Source: Fragum whitleyi (Eukaryota; Mollusca; Bivalvia; Cardiida; Cardiidae). Taken from it: a stretch of DNA of 64,000 bases. A program made the translations under genes and the position numbers. This document shows, one piece after another, positions 1-11,290 of the stretch. Below the pieces are notes generated by a model, which worked only from the letters and a program-made list of their open reading frames with translations, ran no database searches and was not told where the DNA came from. Within the stretch, counting starts at the first letter, position 1; every line of letters begins with the position of its first letter. Where the stretch lies: assembly GCA_948146395.1 (NCBI GenBank), contig OX411547.1, forward strand, positions 32,964,614 to 33,028,613, read 5' to 3'.

Positions 1-115
1 TTGAACTCGTCATCTAAAATAGATAAAAACTCGACACAGCCTCGTTTCTATCTATTTATAAATGACTCGTTTAATAAATTCGGTATTTTATTACCACCCA
101 TTCAATGTCCTCTAT
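1..115. repeat. Family J repeat, cut by window edge
   Basis: This stretch matches 2046-2160 closely. Both carry AACTCGTCATCTAAAA near the left and end with AATAAATTCGGTATTT. The left end lies outside the window. The two halves form a loose inverted repeat (actcgtcatct versus agatgac-like arms), so the element may be palindromic. From 116 to about 514 I see nothing recognisable. Confidence 0.6.
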
Positions 116-514
116 GAATTGTATAGTTATCCAGGGGGACCATTGGCTTTTTCACACCCTGTTTAGAGATGTAGCTCGTATAGCTGGAGGACTCTTGCTA
201 TTCCGAGCGCAAATCCAGCTCTCGATAAGTATGATCTGAAGGTTTCCCCAAAAAGGAGCCTTTTTTCTGAACATGTTTAAGTTGTTAAAAAGGGTGCCCT
301 TTTAAATTCAAACTTTTAATTCATTTAATACATATTATATTAACGATGTGCAGTTATGGGTAAACTCATCACTTGGAACAGTAACCACTCGTAAAGCATA
401 AAATATGGTTCACTCATATGATTCAACCTTGTTTTTGGCATGGCCAATATCGCCCAATTACTTTGGACTTTCAATATCTATAGAGAATAATTTTTTAGCG
501 TCTAAGTGTAATCT

Positions 515-605
515 GGTCGAAGTTGGGAGAATTTACCATGATGAGGCCCTGCTAAGACAAGGCAATTTCCTTCAGCCGAGACCAGATAACATTGCTATTT
601 AAAGA
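515..605. repeat. Short palindromic repeat K
   Basis: The two ends are complementary (GGTCGAAGTTGGGAGAAT and the CCGAGACCAG end). A second copy lies at 38898-38995 with the same layout. The middle of the long palindrome at 2437-2592 is similar, so K may be related to that sequence. Confidence 0.5.
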
Positions 606-655
606 CACAAACATATTATTCTCATAATCTTCCAAACATTTTAAGGGCCTTTACT

Positions 656-775
656 TTAATAGACATAGACATAGATATAGACATAGACATACTTCATTCA
701 AGTATTTAGGCCATCGGCCTATAATACAACATAATTACAAAGCATTGTAATCAAGATTGACATATTAACGGTGAC
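656..775 (-). mobile_element. LINE 3'-end-like fragment with hexamer tail
   Basis: Read on the minus strand this is a short unique segment followed by a TATGTC/TATATC hexamer array. That is the usual appearance of the 3' tail of a 5'-truncated non-LTR retrotransposon. No coding remains. The assignment rests on layout only; a plain microsatellite next to unique DNA is the alternative. Confidence 0.35.
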
Positions 776-970
776 ACGATTTTCCATTTTTCAAGAACTT
801 TGCTGTTGATTAAGAATTTATTAACAATATTCCAGAAATAGATATGGTATATCATTACTACAATTGACATAGTTCTTAAATTGAGAAAAAAAGATATAGT
901 TTAATTACAAACGTTCTTGTATCATTTATGAAACAATTAAATCACAGAATATCGGCTGAAAGTGATTCTG

Positions 971-1101
971 CCCTGCGTTCTGGATGAGAACACGGTGCAA
1001 ATAGTTTTCCAATTAAACCCCGCTTTGCACGCAAGTGCACGTGCAAAGCGGGATATAATGGGAGAACTGTTTATGCCGTTTTGTGATCCTGAATGTAGGG
1101 C
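971..1101. repeat. Family C palindromic MITE
   Basis: Family C elements are about 130 bp and begin CCCTGCGTTC. They carry a central hairpin of the form CGCTTTGCACG...CGTGCAAAGCG and end with the complement of the start. This copy has the whole hairpin (1021-1050) and both ends. Other copies lie near 12.2, 22.8, 27.4, 32.7, 42.3, 48.9, 49.5 and 56.4 kb. Confidence 0.75.
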
Positions 1102-1189
1102 TGGTAATGATCATAAACATGCAGATTGCTTCTAAAAGTAGACTGCTTCATATCATATCATGTTTTCAACTGGCAAACATTGATAATTG

Positions 1190-1412
1190 AGCCTGTTGGT
1201 GACATTTCCAACAGTCTGAAATGTGTGTAAGGTGTAAACATTGAGTAGCGTAGACAGCCACAAACTGTTAATATAGAGTAATCGAGTGGTCCACAGATAA
1301 TTTGAGACCTTATCTATCTATAAAATGCACAGAAGAGACTCTTGTCAGACTGTACGGGTGCACAGGCTGGTCAGAGTCTTTGCTTTATGCATATTTGAAA
1401 TTTAACGCACAG
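1190..1412. repeat. Family B palindromic MITE
   Basis: Family B elements are about 240 bp. They begin near GAGCCTGTGCGTGACATTTC, end with the complement, and contain an inner hairpin built on CTCTGGTCAGACTGT. This copy has a left end with GAGCCTGTTGGTGACATTT and an inner hairpin at about 1337-1380. Full copies also occur near 5.4, 39.1, 55.7 and 60.4 kb. Confidence 0.7.
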
Positions 1413-1548
1413 ACGACTCAATCTACATTGAGTATTTTCATGAAATTTCGTATTATAAAAAAAAATGTATTCATAGCCGTTGTAACTAAGTGAGCGATAT
1501 ATTTAATGACTATTTCAACAATTTCAAGTATTACAAAGTAAGTTCATT

Positions 1549-1648
1549 CAATAAAAGGAAAAACAGGCGCTCTCTGTTATCTGTCATTTATCCGCACTCA
1601 ATAAAAGGAAAAACGGGCGCTCTCTGTTCTCCGTCATTTATCCGTCCG
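1549..1648. repeat. Two-copy tandem repeat, 50-bp unit
   Basis: CAATAAAAGGAAAAAC starts at 1549 and again at 1599. The two 50-bp units differ at only a few positions. Confidence 0.85.
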
Positions 1649-1796
1649 ACTGTACTGTATTTTGAAGTACAAATTATAATTTATACCTCTACTGGATATG
1701 AACAATGAAAAGTCTGATGATTCTTTTCGTGACAACCAAGTAACCCATTGAAATCGTGCACAAAATTTACAAAAAATTGTACCAAGTAAGCATAAC

Positions 1797-2027
1797 AAAT
1801 GAGCCAATGCGTGGCAATTTTATAAAATTGACATGCACGTGGGTTAGAAACATTGAGCAGCCTGGGGATCCACAAAGTGTATTTTGAAAATTGTCTGACT
1901 GTCAAAATAAGCATGCCCGTGACATTTCCAACTTTTCAAATGTGCGCATAGCAAAGCTTCTGGTCAGCCTGTGCACCCACACAAGCTGGTCAGAGCTTTC
2001 AATATGCGCTTTATACATAGATTTAGA
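1797..2027. repeat. Family B MITE, diverged
   Basis: This holds a diverged left part (ATGAGCCAATGCGTGGCAAT), an inner segment GACATTTCCAAC, and the hairpin CTGGTCAGCCTGTGC...GCTGGTCAGAG at about 1960-1998. It is more rearranged than the copies at 5.4 or 39 kb. Confidence 0.55.
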
Positions 2028-2045
2028 GAATATTAAATGAAAGGT

Positions 2046-2435
2046 CATGGAATACCGAATTTATTAAACTCGTCATCTAAAACAGATAAAAACTCGGCGC
2101 AGCCTCGTTTGTATCTGTTTATAGATGACTTGTTTAATAAATTCGGTATTTATTGACCACAAATTTGCCATTCTTTTTGTAATATGAGCTTTATTTTTGT
2201 GATAAAACGAGGAAATTCAAGAAATTTTTCGATGAAAAGTATTCCGTGAAACATATAACGCTGTTTGCAATATGATGTCAGCAAATGAGTATGAAGTCAT
2301 TTTTATAACAAAAATATAACGTTCTTATATGTTCTGAGCTCATTTGCATAGCTATTCCACCAGTGTAATAAAACCCGTGTAATATCAAAAATATTCAACG
2401 AGGTAATTTCACTCTCGCGACGTAGGCCATATCAT
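2046..2435. repeat. Family J repeat, long copy
   Basis: About 390 bp is alignable with 47841-48212: both begin with an ACCGAATT...CTCGTCATC block and both hold TAGCTATTCCACCAG followed by a GTAATATCAAAAA block. The shared length suggests a dispersed element and not a coding gene. No long ORF is present. Confidence 0.6.
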
Positions 2436-2436
2436 A

Positions 2437-2592
2437 AATATATAATACGTATTTAGTGTTTTGTACGAGAAAAAATATCCAACGAGGTTGGGAGAATTGA
2501 TCATTGTCCAGTCTCTGCCGAGGCAATTATCAATTACCACAACCGAGTTAGATATTTGTTCATACAATACACTAAATACGTATTATATTTAT
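2437..2592. repeat. Palindrome with ACTAAATACGTATTATAT arms
   Basis: The left arm ATATAATACGTATTTAGTGT is repeated as its complement at the right end (to 2592). Inside is a second pair, AACGAGGTTGGGAGAATTGA and its partner TCAATTACCACAACC. It directly follows the family J copy and may be its palindromic end. Confidence 0.65.
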
Positions 2593-2699
2593 CTTTTAAC
2601 CTCTATTCCTAACTATAAGATAAAAAGGTCTTAAACCCCTCTCCTGGCAGTCAGCATATATCATTATTGCATTGTGTCGTTGTTTACTCTACTCTACAT

Positions 2700-2862
2700 T
2701 TGAACCTCGCATATGTGTGAAATCGTTGGAAATGTCACGCACAAGCTCGAATATTTTTTGAAACCTTTCTTCCTACAAGTCGCAAATTTAAGACTCTTAT
2801 TAGACTTTGCTTTGCGCTCATTTGAAAAGGTGGACAATATCATACACAGGCTCAAATATAAA
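2700..2862. repeat. Two right-end fragments of family B
   Basis: GTTGGAAATGTCACGCACA (from 2726) and a second, more diverged CACAGGCTCAAAT end (to about 2852) are two successive right termini of family B. Confidence 0.5.
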
Positions 2863-3399
2863 TCAAAGTTCCTTGAAGTCATGCATGTTAAAAAGACCAT
2901 TAGAAGCATGTTGGTTTCATGCCAAAATATTTCGGTTAAAATTTTCTTCAAGTCCGAATTACTTCAAATAACAATGACCAAAATTACTACACTTACGTCC
3001 GAGATATTTCCTATCATCGGATATCATAAAATTAAAACTGAAGATTTGAATCAATGAAGAATTCTTGAAGGCACCCATCCCCGAGATAAAAAGGTAATAC
3101 ATGTATAACATTCGTTAGCGCGAAATTCTTAATACATGTATAACATTCGTAAGGGTGAAATTACACGTTTATACTCTACCAAAAACGCCATCAAATAAAA
3201 ACTCTGGGACAGATACAATCTCTTTTATATACAGATTTCTGGGGAAAAAAGAAAGAATAGAAAAAAGTAAAAACAAAATAAAACTGCAGCTGTTTAAAAC
3301 CGTGTGCAAACGACATCGCCCTCCTATTTTTTACAATTTATGAGCATGCATTTATTAGAAGTTCTTGGCGTAGATATATCATGGCGTTATATCTATTTT
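2863..3399. other. No gene seen; one short duplication
   Basis: The only structure I see is a 36-bp tandem duplication at about 3095-3166, where TACATGTATAACATTCGT occurs twice. A 345-base open frame running into this stretch from 2713 begins inside a family B fragment and has no recognisable domain. Confidence 0.5.
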
Positions 3400-4640
3400 T
3401 AAGCTGTATTGGCCGAAGGCCAGCGAGCTATTGCCATGGCGTTGTGACAATCGTGCTTCCGGGCGTGCGTAAACTTTTCTTTTAAAATCTCAGCATCCCA
3501 AGCCAATCTTAACCAAACTTGGCAGACATTTTTTCTTTGGTGACCATCCTCTAAAGTTGTTCAAGAAATTTTGATTGACCCTCAAATATGTGTATGGCAT
3601 GGCGGGGCTTATTTTCCTTAAAAATCTTTAAAAAAAATGTTCTCCAAAACCATTGAGCCGATTTAATGAAATTTGGTACAAATGTTTCTTGCTTGACCGT
3701 TTACTTAAATCGTTCAAGAAATTTTGATTGGCTCCTAAATATGGACTTGGCAGGGCGGGGCTTATTTTGAGATTGTTTCTTTTAAAGTCTATCTCCTCCA
3801 AAACTATTGGGTCGATTTCAATGAAACTCGGCATGAACGTTTCTTGGGTGACCTTTACCTAGATTGTTCAGAAAATTTTGATTGAGGCCAAATATGGGCA
3901 AGGAAGAGCGGGGCTTATTTTGACAATAAAAACTTCAAAAATCTTCTCCTCCGAAATGATTGGGCCGATTTCAATGAATCATGGGCCATGATTAATAGCA
4001 TTTACATTATTTGGATGACCCTCTTCCAAATGTGTTCAAGAAGTTTGATAGTCCCAAACTATGGGCGTTGCAGAGAGGCGTATAGTTTTACGATAAAATT
4101 TTGAAAAATCTTCTCCTCCACAATTCTTTGGCTGATTTTAATGAAACTTGGCATGAATTTTCCTTAGATGACACTTTTTTCGAAGTTGTTCCAGAAATGT
4201 TGATTGACCCCCTTATATGGGAGTTACAGGTCGGGGCTTCTTTTGACTTTATATTATTGTTCAAGTAATTTTGATTGGCCCCCAAATATTGGTGTTGCAG
4301 GGTAAAACTTATTTTTCACTTTAAATTCTTCAGAGAATCTTCTCCTCCCAAAGCAATTGACCAATTTCGACGAATTTTGGAATGAATATTCCTCGTTAGA
4401 CAAAGTATCTAAGTTGTTCAAGAAATTCTTATTGACCGTTAAATATGGATGTGGTAGGGTGGGGCTTATTTCACTTTAATATCTACTCACAAACCATTGA
4501 GCAATTTTCATTAAAACTTGGCACAAATGTTCTGTAAGTCACCATTTTCTGATATTGATTTCTATTTTACAATCTCTAATTCAAATCTTGAGATGTTAAA
4601 TCCAGGGGAGCGATAAGACCCTCTTTGGCCTCTTGTTTTT
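3400..4640 (+). repeat. Family I decayed internally repetitive element
   Basis: Imperfect units of about 150-180 bp recur. Each has a block like CAATGAAACTTGGCA, then a TTCAAGAAATTTTGATTG block, then an ATGGGCGTGGCAGGG block. This pattern is common in molluscan repetitive DNA as I recall it. The stretch ends in CTCTTTGGCCTCTTGTTTTT. Short ORFs here are not genes. Confidence 0.65.
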
Positions 4641-4727
4641 ATGTAATAATGGATGAATTAGAAAAGGTACAATCAGCATGTGTTTGTTGTGTGGTCTATG
4701 TCAATGTCCCTTTCTGTAATGATTTTA

Positions 4728-4960
4728 GCTCTACTGATTGAAGGTCATGAGAGCTATAGCCATTGTGTGTTTCCGTCCGTCCGCAAACTTTCTCTTGTAA
4801 TCACAATATACTCCTCACAATCACACGGATCGGTTCTTTGAAAATTGGTTGGATCTGTCAAGAATCACGGGAAATGGCATCGTGGAAGTTTTATTGAAAT
4901 TTTTCATTATCGCGATAGAGTCACAGTTCTTCTCCAGTTTGCTTGAAACTTACAAAAGAT
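4728..4960 (+). repeat. Family I fragment (start region)
   Basis: It begins like other family I copies, with TAGCTCTACTGATTGAAGG and a CCGTCCGTCCGCAAACTTTC block. The repetitive body is missing or highly decayed. Confidence 0.4.
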
Positions 4961-5345
4961 AGAAAATGAATACAGATAAATAAATAAACAAGCAAAATAA
5001 ATAATAATTGTAATTGCAACTACATATGAGTATAACTTCTTTCGAAAATTGGTAAGGTTCGTAAAATATTACATGAAAATGGGCCCAATGGAAATTTATT
5101 CAAAATATCCTTGTTATCGTGATACAGTCAACATTTCGCATCCGCTTTGTTTAAAAAAATTCAAAGGAAGATTGCAGGAACATAAGGATAGTTCCTTTCA
5201 AACAAGAGAACAATTGGACTTAGGGTATCGTTTCACAGTTTTAAAAATGCAAAAAAACTACGTTTATTGTTTTGCAAAGATTTTACCCCATGACCAAGTT
5301 GTTGTGGTTTTTTTAAAAACAATTTTGACCCAGTTTTGAAGTTTG

Positions 5346-5588
5346 ATATGAGCCTATGCGTGAGATTTCCAACAACTTCATATTTGTACAAAGCAAAGAC
5401 TCTGGCCAGCCTGTGCATCGGCACAGTCTGGCCAGAGTCTTCACTACGCGTTTAGTAGATAGATAAGGTTTCAAACAACTTGTACACCATCAGGTAAATC
5501 ATTTTTTATCGTGGATGGCTGTCTACACTGCTCAATATTTGCACATCACGCACATTTCAAATTGTAGGAAATGTCACGCACAGGCTCA
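5346..5588. repeat. Family B MITE, complete
   Basis: Both ends are present: ATGAGCCTATGCGTGAGATT at the left and GTCACGCACAGGCTCAT at the right. An inner hairpin at about 5399-5440 pairs CTCTGGCCAGCCTGTGC with CAGTCTGGCCAGAG. Confidence 0.8.
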
Positions 5589-5689
5589 TATTTAATAATT
5601 ATTCTGACAAAGGTCAAGTCATTTGAGCCAAAAATGTTGCCGCTAGGGTAAAGCCGTTTTATTTATTTAATTAAACCTGATATTTAGCT

Positions 5690-6558
5690 TCACTGGCTGA
5701 GGACGCGAGTTATTATCATATCGGTGTGTCCGTCGTGCGTCTGTGCTTGAGTCCTTGCTAAGGCTTTTTTTAAACATCTCATTTTTAACCCATGGACGAT
5801 TTATTAAAACTTGGCAAAAATCTTCCTTTGCTGACCGTTTTCGTCAATTGATCGAGAAATCTTGATTGATCCCCTTGGCACGACTTAGGTTGTCGTTTTT
5901 TGCATTTTTTGCACCTTTTGTCCGTCGTGCGTCGTCCGTCGGAAGTCGTCAATACTTCTTCAAACATTTTCTCAGCAGTAACCAATGCGCGGGTTCCAAT
6001 CAAACTTGGCAGAAATGTTCTTTTGCAAACCCTTCTCCAAACTGAATCGTGGATTTTTGTTTGACCCCTAATATGGGTATTGAAGGGTGGCCTTTTTTGA
6101 GCACGAAATCTTCTCGGTAACCTATGTGCGGATTTGTACCAAACGTGGCAGAAATACTCCTTGGGTGACCCTTCTCAAAACATGTTAGTAGAATTATAAT
6201 TGACCCCAAATTATGGGCGTGGCAGGGCGGGACTTGTTTTGCGCCCGAAATCTTTAAACATCTTCTCCTTGGTAAGCACAGGGCGCAATTCAACCAAACT
6301 TGGCAGAAATGTTCTTTGGGTGACCCTTCTCAAAGCTTGCATATGAAATTATGATTGACCCAACCCCCAATATGGGCATGACAGAGCGGGGGGGGGGGAG
6401 TTTTATTGTTGCATCAAGGCTACCTGATTGTATAAAAAAACTTTTCAGCAACTACGCAAATGAGAATAATGAAACTTTGCCAGAAAGCTACTAAGTCAGT
6501 TACACTGGACCAATAAAATTCAGGTGAGCGCTTTAGATCCATTCTGTCCTCTTGTTTT
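5690..6558 (+). repeat. Family I element
   Basis: The start TAGCTTCACTGGCTGAGGA is followed by CGTCGTGCG-rich sequence. Several units then follow, each with AACTTGGCAGAAATGTTCTT and a GGGCGTGGCAGGGCGGGAC-like block. The end is TCCTCTTGTTTTTT. A run of ten G at about 6388 interrupts one unit. Confidence 0.65.
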
Positions 6559-6724
6559 TTGAAAAATAATCTTACAACATAAGGATCGTTCCTTTCGAAA
6601 TAATTATTTTTGTCAGCCTTTCTTGAAAAGGAAAATTGAAAGAAGTCGAGAGTGAAAGAAGAGAAAGGTTACCAATTTGATCAAATGTACGGACTTTCAG
6701 GCTGATAAGGAACAAAATTAAGTA
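6559..6724. other. No feature seen
   Basis: Short unique-looking spacer between a family I element and a TA-flanked MITE. Confidence 0.5.
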
Positions 6725-7052
6725 CAGTCAATCTTGCTCGAACGACCGCATCTATTAAGCGACCAATTTTATAATGCGATCGTTATCAAAATGCCCTCCT
6801 TTAAATCGAAATATCTGAATAAAAATATCCATCACTTGTATAAAATTTATTGGAAATAAATCTTTTGTTGTTAAAACCCACCAGAATCGTGGATTCTAGT
6901 AAGTTTTTACAGTATTTGATTCTTGAGAATTTCGCAGGTATATAGAACTTCGTGTTTCTTATTTGTAAACAAAACGTATAATAGGCGATCATTTTCTTGA
7001 ACGACCGATTTTTGATGGTCCCATCTGTGGTTGCTTACTACAAGGTTTACTG
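6725..7052. mobile_element. TA-flanked MITE, Tc1/mariner-like ends
   Basis: The ends are TA-CAGTCAATCTTG at 6723 and CAAGGTTTACTG-TA at 7054. They are complementary with mismatches and are flanked by TA on both sides. Inner blocks CGAACGACCG and GAACGACCGATTTTTGATGG are also shared. CAGT ends with a TA duplication fit the Tc1/mariner superfamily. The element is about 330 bp and non-coding. Confidence 0.6.
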
Positions 7053-7157
7053 TACTTCGAAACACAGTCTGAATTTAGAATAGTCACTCTAGCTTACTGT
7101 TCTTTTATTTTTGATATAATTGTCACTGATTGACCACTGCTTGATCCTTTTTTTATG

Positions 7158-7436
7158 TGATCCGTCAGACGAAAAGGGACAATCGGGAAACTCCTAAAAA
7201 TAAATATCAGGAGAGGAAAAAAGAAAATATTAGTCTAAGAAGAGGTCAATCGAAAGATGGATTTCAAAGAAAGATTCGTAAACTGGATTTAAGAATTCGT
7301 ATTCGATATTTAGACAGTCAGCTATGTCTATGAAATATCGCCCCTAGTCAGTTTGCGCAGTCTGACTAGGGTTGATACTTTTGTACAGCAATACCCAAAT
7401 AGTCCCTTGGCCTGACCTGTGGCAAGTCTTTAACAA
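7158..7436. repeat. Family A MITE, degraded
   Basis: It begins GTGATCCGTCAGACGAAAAG. It keeps the core hairpin half CCCTAGTCAGTTTGCGCAGT...CTGACTAGGG at about 7340-7368, then a worn right end. Family A copies are about 260 bp, with GTGACCCGTCACGCGAAAAG ends and a core hairpin CCTAGTCAGACTGCGC...CTGACTAGG. Confidence 0.55.
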
Positions 7437-7470
7437 GTTTCCCATTTTGCGGATATAAAACGACATATAG

Positions 7471-8731
7471 TTAACAACATCGGGAAATTGACAAGGTGAA
7501 TTATTTTGTAATGATTAAGGAATGAAATTGAATGAGTGTGTTGAGCGAGTTTTGAGTGATTTCAATGGGAGGTAATCCTATACCGCAAATTTTCTCCAGG
7601 ATGAACAATATTAACGATATTGATTACGCCCCTTAAATAAACAAACAGGACCATGATGGTCCTAGATCGCTCACCTGAGTCTCTTTGATACTCGGGACAT
7701 TTAAATAGGCAGATGTCATAAAGGAGATAATTTCTACACCAAACCAAGTTTCAAGAAGTTCCAGCCTAAATTGTGGCCTCTTGAGTTATAAAAAGAAAAT
7801 TATCATTAAGGCTCCCTTTCCTGTGCTATGGCATGGATCCTCCCTATTTTCAAAAGGGTTAATCTTTGTGAATTTACCAACATACTGACCAAGTTTCATG
7901 AAGATTGGGTCATATTTGTGGCCTCTAGAGCTAGGCAAGATAATTGTCATGAAGGCCCCTTTTCCCGTTATATTGCGTGGATCCTTCTCATTTTGGATAA
8001 GGTTCATCCTTGTGATTTGGCCAACATTCTGACCAAGTTTCATGAAGATTGGGGCAGTTTGAGTTTAAACAAGAAAATTGTCTTTAAGGCCCTTTTTCCT
8101 GTGATATGACATGGATCCTTCCCAATTTCAATAGGGTGCATCCTTGTGTCCTGACAAACATTCTTACCAAGTTTCATGAAGATTGGGCCATGTTTATGGC
8201 CTCTAGAGCGTTAACAAGATAAATGTCATTAAGGCCCCTTTTCCCAAGATATGGCATTGATCCTTCCCATTTTCAATAGGGTTCATCCTTGTGACCTGGC
8301 CAACATTCTGACCAAGTTTCATGAAGAATGGGCCATATTTGTGTCTTCTAAAGTGTTAACACTAAGATTGCTGACGCCGGACGACGGACGACAGACGAAT
8401 CACGACGGACGACGGACATTCAATGATCACAAAAGCTCACCTTGAGCACGATGTGCTCAGGTGAGCTAAAAATGCATACAGTTCTATACATAGCTACCCG
8501 TTTCTTCAAGACACCTAGGAGACGCTAACAAAAATTTGAAATATGTCAATAAAATCGCGAGTTTTCTCTTTCAAAATTTATTTTGAATGGCGTTTTTGAT
8601 ATTATATCTTTCAATGGGTTTGAGCGTTTTTAAATGGTTTGAGTGAGTATTTGGAATGAATGATCGGAGCGCTAAGTGAGCAATATAGAATGGTTTTGAT
8701 TGAGATGAATGTCAATTTCACGATGTTTTAA
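7471..8731 (+). repeat. Family E element split by a nested family I element
   Basis: Family E elements are about 400 bp, with AACATCGTGAAATTGACA at one end and the complement at the other. Here the left part (7471 to about 7633) and right part (about 8469 to 8731) are separated by a family I element. Joined, the parts line up with the uninterrupted copies at 13799-14200 and 35723-36150. Confidence 0.75.
7634..8468 (+). repeat. Family I element inserted in family E
   Basis: The left end holds a CTCACCTGAG block. The right end holds GAGCACGATGTGCTCAGGTG preceded by the usual GACGACGGACG-rich stretch. The body has four units with ACCAAGTTTCATGAAGATTG and a GGCCTCTAGAG-type block. Short open frames in the units are repeat-derived. 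Confidence 0.7.
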
Positions 8732-8789
8732 CTCTTAGATATTTATACGAATTCAATTACCAAATAATGCGTTTAAATCAGAGAAATAA

Positions 8790-8875
8790 TCATTTCTTAG
8801 ACTGACTAAGGTACTTGAAAGCTTTACGCACTGCCCAGATGGTTCCTTTTTTGCATGGCGGGTGACACATCTTTT
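8790..8875. repeat. Family A fragment
   Basis: GACTGACTAAGG and CTTTACGCACTGCCCAGATG followed by GGCGGGTGACAC are the right half of family A. Confidence 0.6.
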
Positions 8876-8916
8876 CCTTTTATTTTACTTAACTACGGAT
8901 ATGAAACAACAGCAGA

Positions 8917-10066
8917 TATACTGAACAACAAAAATAACGCATCACTTAAATTTTTAGATATAACTTTTTCATAATCTTAAGTTTGGAAGAATGGTTTAAC
9001 AAAAATAAACGTTAACCAATAATTGTTTTTTGACAAAAACGATGACACCGTAGACATACGCATTGAAGAGGCGACTACCCCCAAAGTCAAAAATTTGATA
9101 TAAGAGCCAGTTTTCATAACGTGAATTCATGTGCAATGTTGCTCTAAAAGATTGTCTGACACGTGGATTTCTGAATTTTTATCACGAGTTAATCCCAACA
9201 TGGCTTCCATTTTGCTCTTCGTGGTGCATCAATCTAACTCATAACCTTGTTTTTTTTGCGCTCTTTTGCGGACTATAATTGTAAGCTCGTTTCTGATATG
9301 CTAGAGTTTGACATAGGTTCGGTCGGTGAAAGAGAAGGCATTGGTATAACTTTAGGACGGTTTTTGCGAAGAAAGTCCCCAATGGCTTGAGATGAATGGA
9401 CCATAATATTTACTTGCGAAGAGGGGTTAGCTGATGGCTATTGCTAATGAAGGAGTCGGTATTCAAGGCTCAGATAGCTCATTTTTGTGGTTTAACGTCA
9501 TCACTTTTCCTATATCACCTGAAAAGCTGTGACCTAGAGAGTACAGAATTTTCCGGTCATATCGCAATACATTGCGGCATCCATATCCTACCAGCATCCA
9601 AAGTTCGGCACCGGTAGTTGTTTTAATCGACGTTTAAACCTTACAATGGTCGAGTTATGACCCCTCATGACAGGTTTAAGTGTCCTTGATTTCAATCACG
9701 TAAACGCATCCGTTCAATGTGACAATGCGCGATGACGTTCCGGCATTAAGAGATTTGCTACCGCCGAACTCGAAGAATTTGGCTTAATCTAATAAGTGTC
9801 TACGCGGCTTTTCTTTACCATCTTTACATGCTATATTACTCGACCAACTTTAGCTTCGTACAATGCATTCGATCTGATGCATGAGCAGAAAACATGTTCA
9901 TCATATTCAAGTGCCTCTGCACAAGTGAGTATGGGCTAAGGAATAATTTTACCACCATTGTGTTCCTAGTTGCCAGTAAAATAATTCCATATCAGCAAAT
10001 CGGTCAATAACGGGACAGAATTATTTTCCATTTAAAAACGATGCGTTATTTTTGTTTTTCAGTATA
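8917..10066. mobile_element. DNA transposon remnant with 27-bp terminal inverted repeats
   Basis: The first 27 bases (8917-8943) begin TATACTGAACAACAAAAATA. The last 27 (10040-10066) are their complement with a single mismatch that I can see. The 1.15-kb span holds no long open frame, so it is non-autonomous or decayed. The superfamily is not clear. The ends start TA-TACTG, which allows a TA target duplication, but I cannot decide this by eye. No other copy is in the window. Confidence 0.6.
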
Positions 10067-10481
10067 CACGTATTTATATCATGTTTATTACCAAAGATTA
10101 TGTTTAGATCAGAGAAAAAAATCATTTCTTTATATAATTAGTTATTTTTTTACATCAAGTAATATATATCATTGAATTATGGGAGATAGGATAACTCGAA
10201 TACATAATTAAATAATAAATCAGACCAATTGATATTTAAGTATTTTATTTCTTAATAACTAGAAAAGGCCAAAGGTGTGGGATGATAAGTATTTAAAGTA
10301 CTTTAGTTTGTTCGATGCAAATATGCGTCTATGATATTCTTATATTTCTAATGCAATTGTTTCAAATTTTTCTACCAAAAACTACCCAGCAAGGTAATTT
10401 TCGGTTGACTCTAAAATTGTTAACGTAAGTAGTAAGTTCCAGGTTATAATTATTATAATCTTTGAGAATATAACATTTTTA
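10067..10481. other. AT-rich stretch, no feature seen
   Basis: I see no open frame of note, hairpin or known repeat. Confidence 0.5.
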
Positions 10482-11290
10482 GCTCACCTGAGCACGAAGT
10501 GCTCAAGGTGAGCTATTGTGATCGTACTATGTCTGTCGTCAGTCGTCAGTCGTGCATCGTCCGTCGTCCACAATTTCTTTGAACATATTCTCCTCCTAAA
10601 CCAGTGGGCCAATCTTGATGAAACTTGGCAGGGATGTTCCTTAGGTCATGCTCTACCAAAGTTGTTCAAATAAATGAAATCCACCCTAAACTTTCCATTT
10701 ACCCTTAACAAAAAGGGTGAAAAAAGTAAAATCTTCAAAAATCTTCTTCTCTGAAATCAGAAGGCAAGAAGCTTTCATACTTGGTATGTAGCATCATCTA
10801 GTGGACCTCTACCAAGTTTGTTCATATCAAGATCCTTGGGTCATATTTGGGCATTGCCCTGGCGCAACCCTTTTTACAAAAAATCAAAGAGCGAAAATCT
10901 TTAAAAATCTTCTTCTCTGAAACCAGATGGCAGGCAGCTTTCATATTTGGTATGTAGCATCTAGTGAACCCCTACCAAGATTGTTCATATCAAGACCATG
11001 GGGTCATATTTGGGCTCCACTCGGGCACATCCTGTTTAGCTCATCTGAGCACGATGGGTGAAAAAAGGAAAATCTTCAAAAGTCTTCTTCTTTGAAACCA
11101 GATGGCAGACAGCTTTTATATTTAGTATGTAGCATCATATAGTGGACCTCTACCCAATTGTTTTTATATCATGACCCTGGGGTCATATTTTGGCTCCACC
11201 AGGGCACATCCCTTTTAGCTCATCTGAGCAAAATTGGCGAAAATAGGAAAATCTTCAAAAATCTTCTTCTCTGAAACAAGAAGGTAGTTT
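10482..11290 (+). repeat. Family I element
   Basis: It starts with the palindrome AGCTCACCTGAGCACGAAGT, then a CGTCAGTCGTCAGTCGTGC run. At least three units of about 180 bp follow, containing AAATCTTCTTCTCTGAAAC and a TTGGTATGTAGCATC-type block. Two internal GCTCATCTGAGCA starts (near 11038 and 11218) suggest tandem partial copies. Confidence 0.65.

Noticed and set aside
3400..4640. CRISPR-like or satellite array
   Set aside because: The units are imperfect, of variable length and lack constant repeats with unique spacers; they match other dispersed family I elements in a eukaryotic genome.
7786..8445. Coding regions in the 7.8-8.4 kb stretch
   Set aside because: They are open frames inside family I units; both strands are open and the units repeat with drift.
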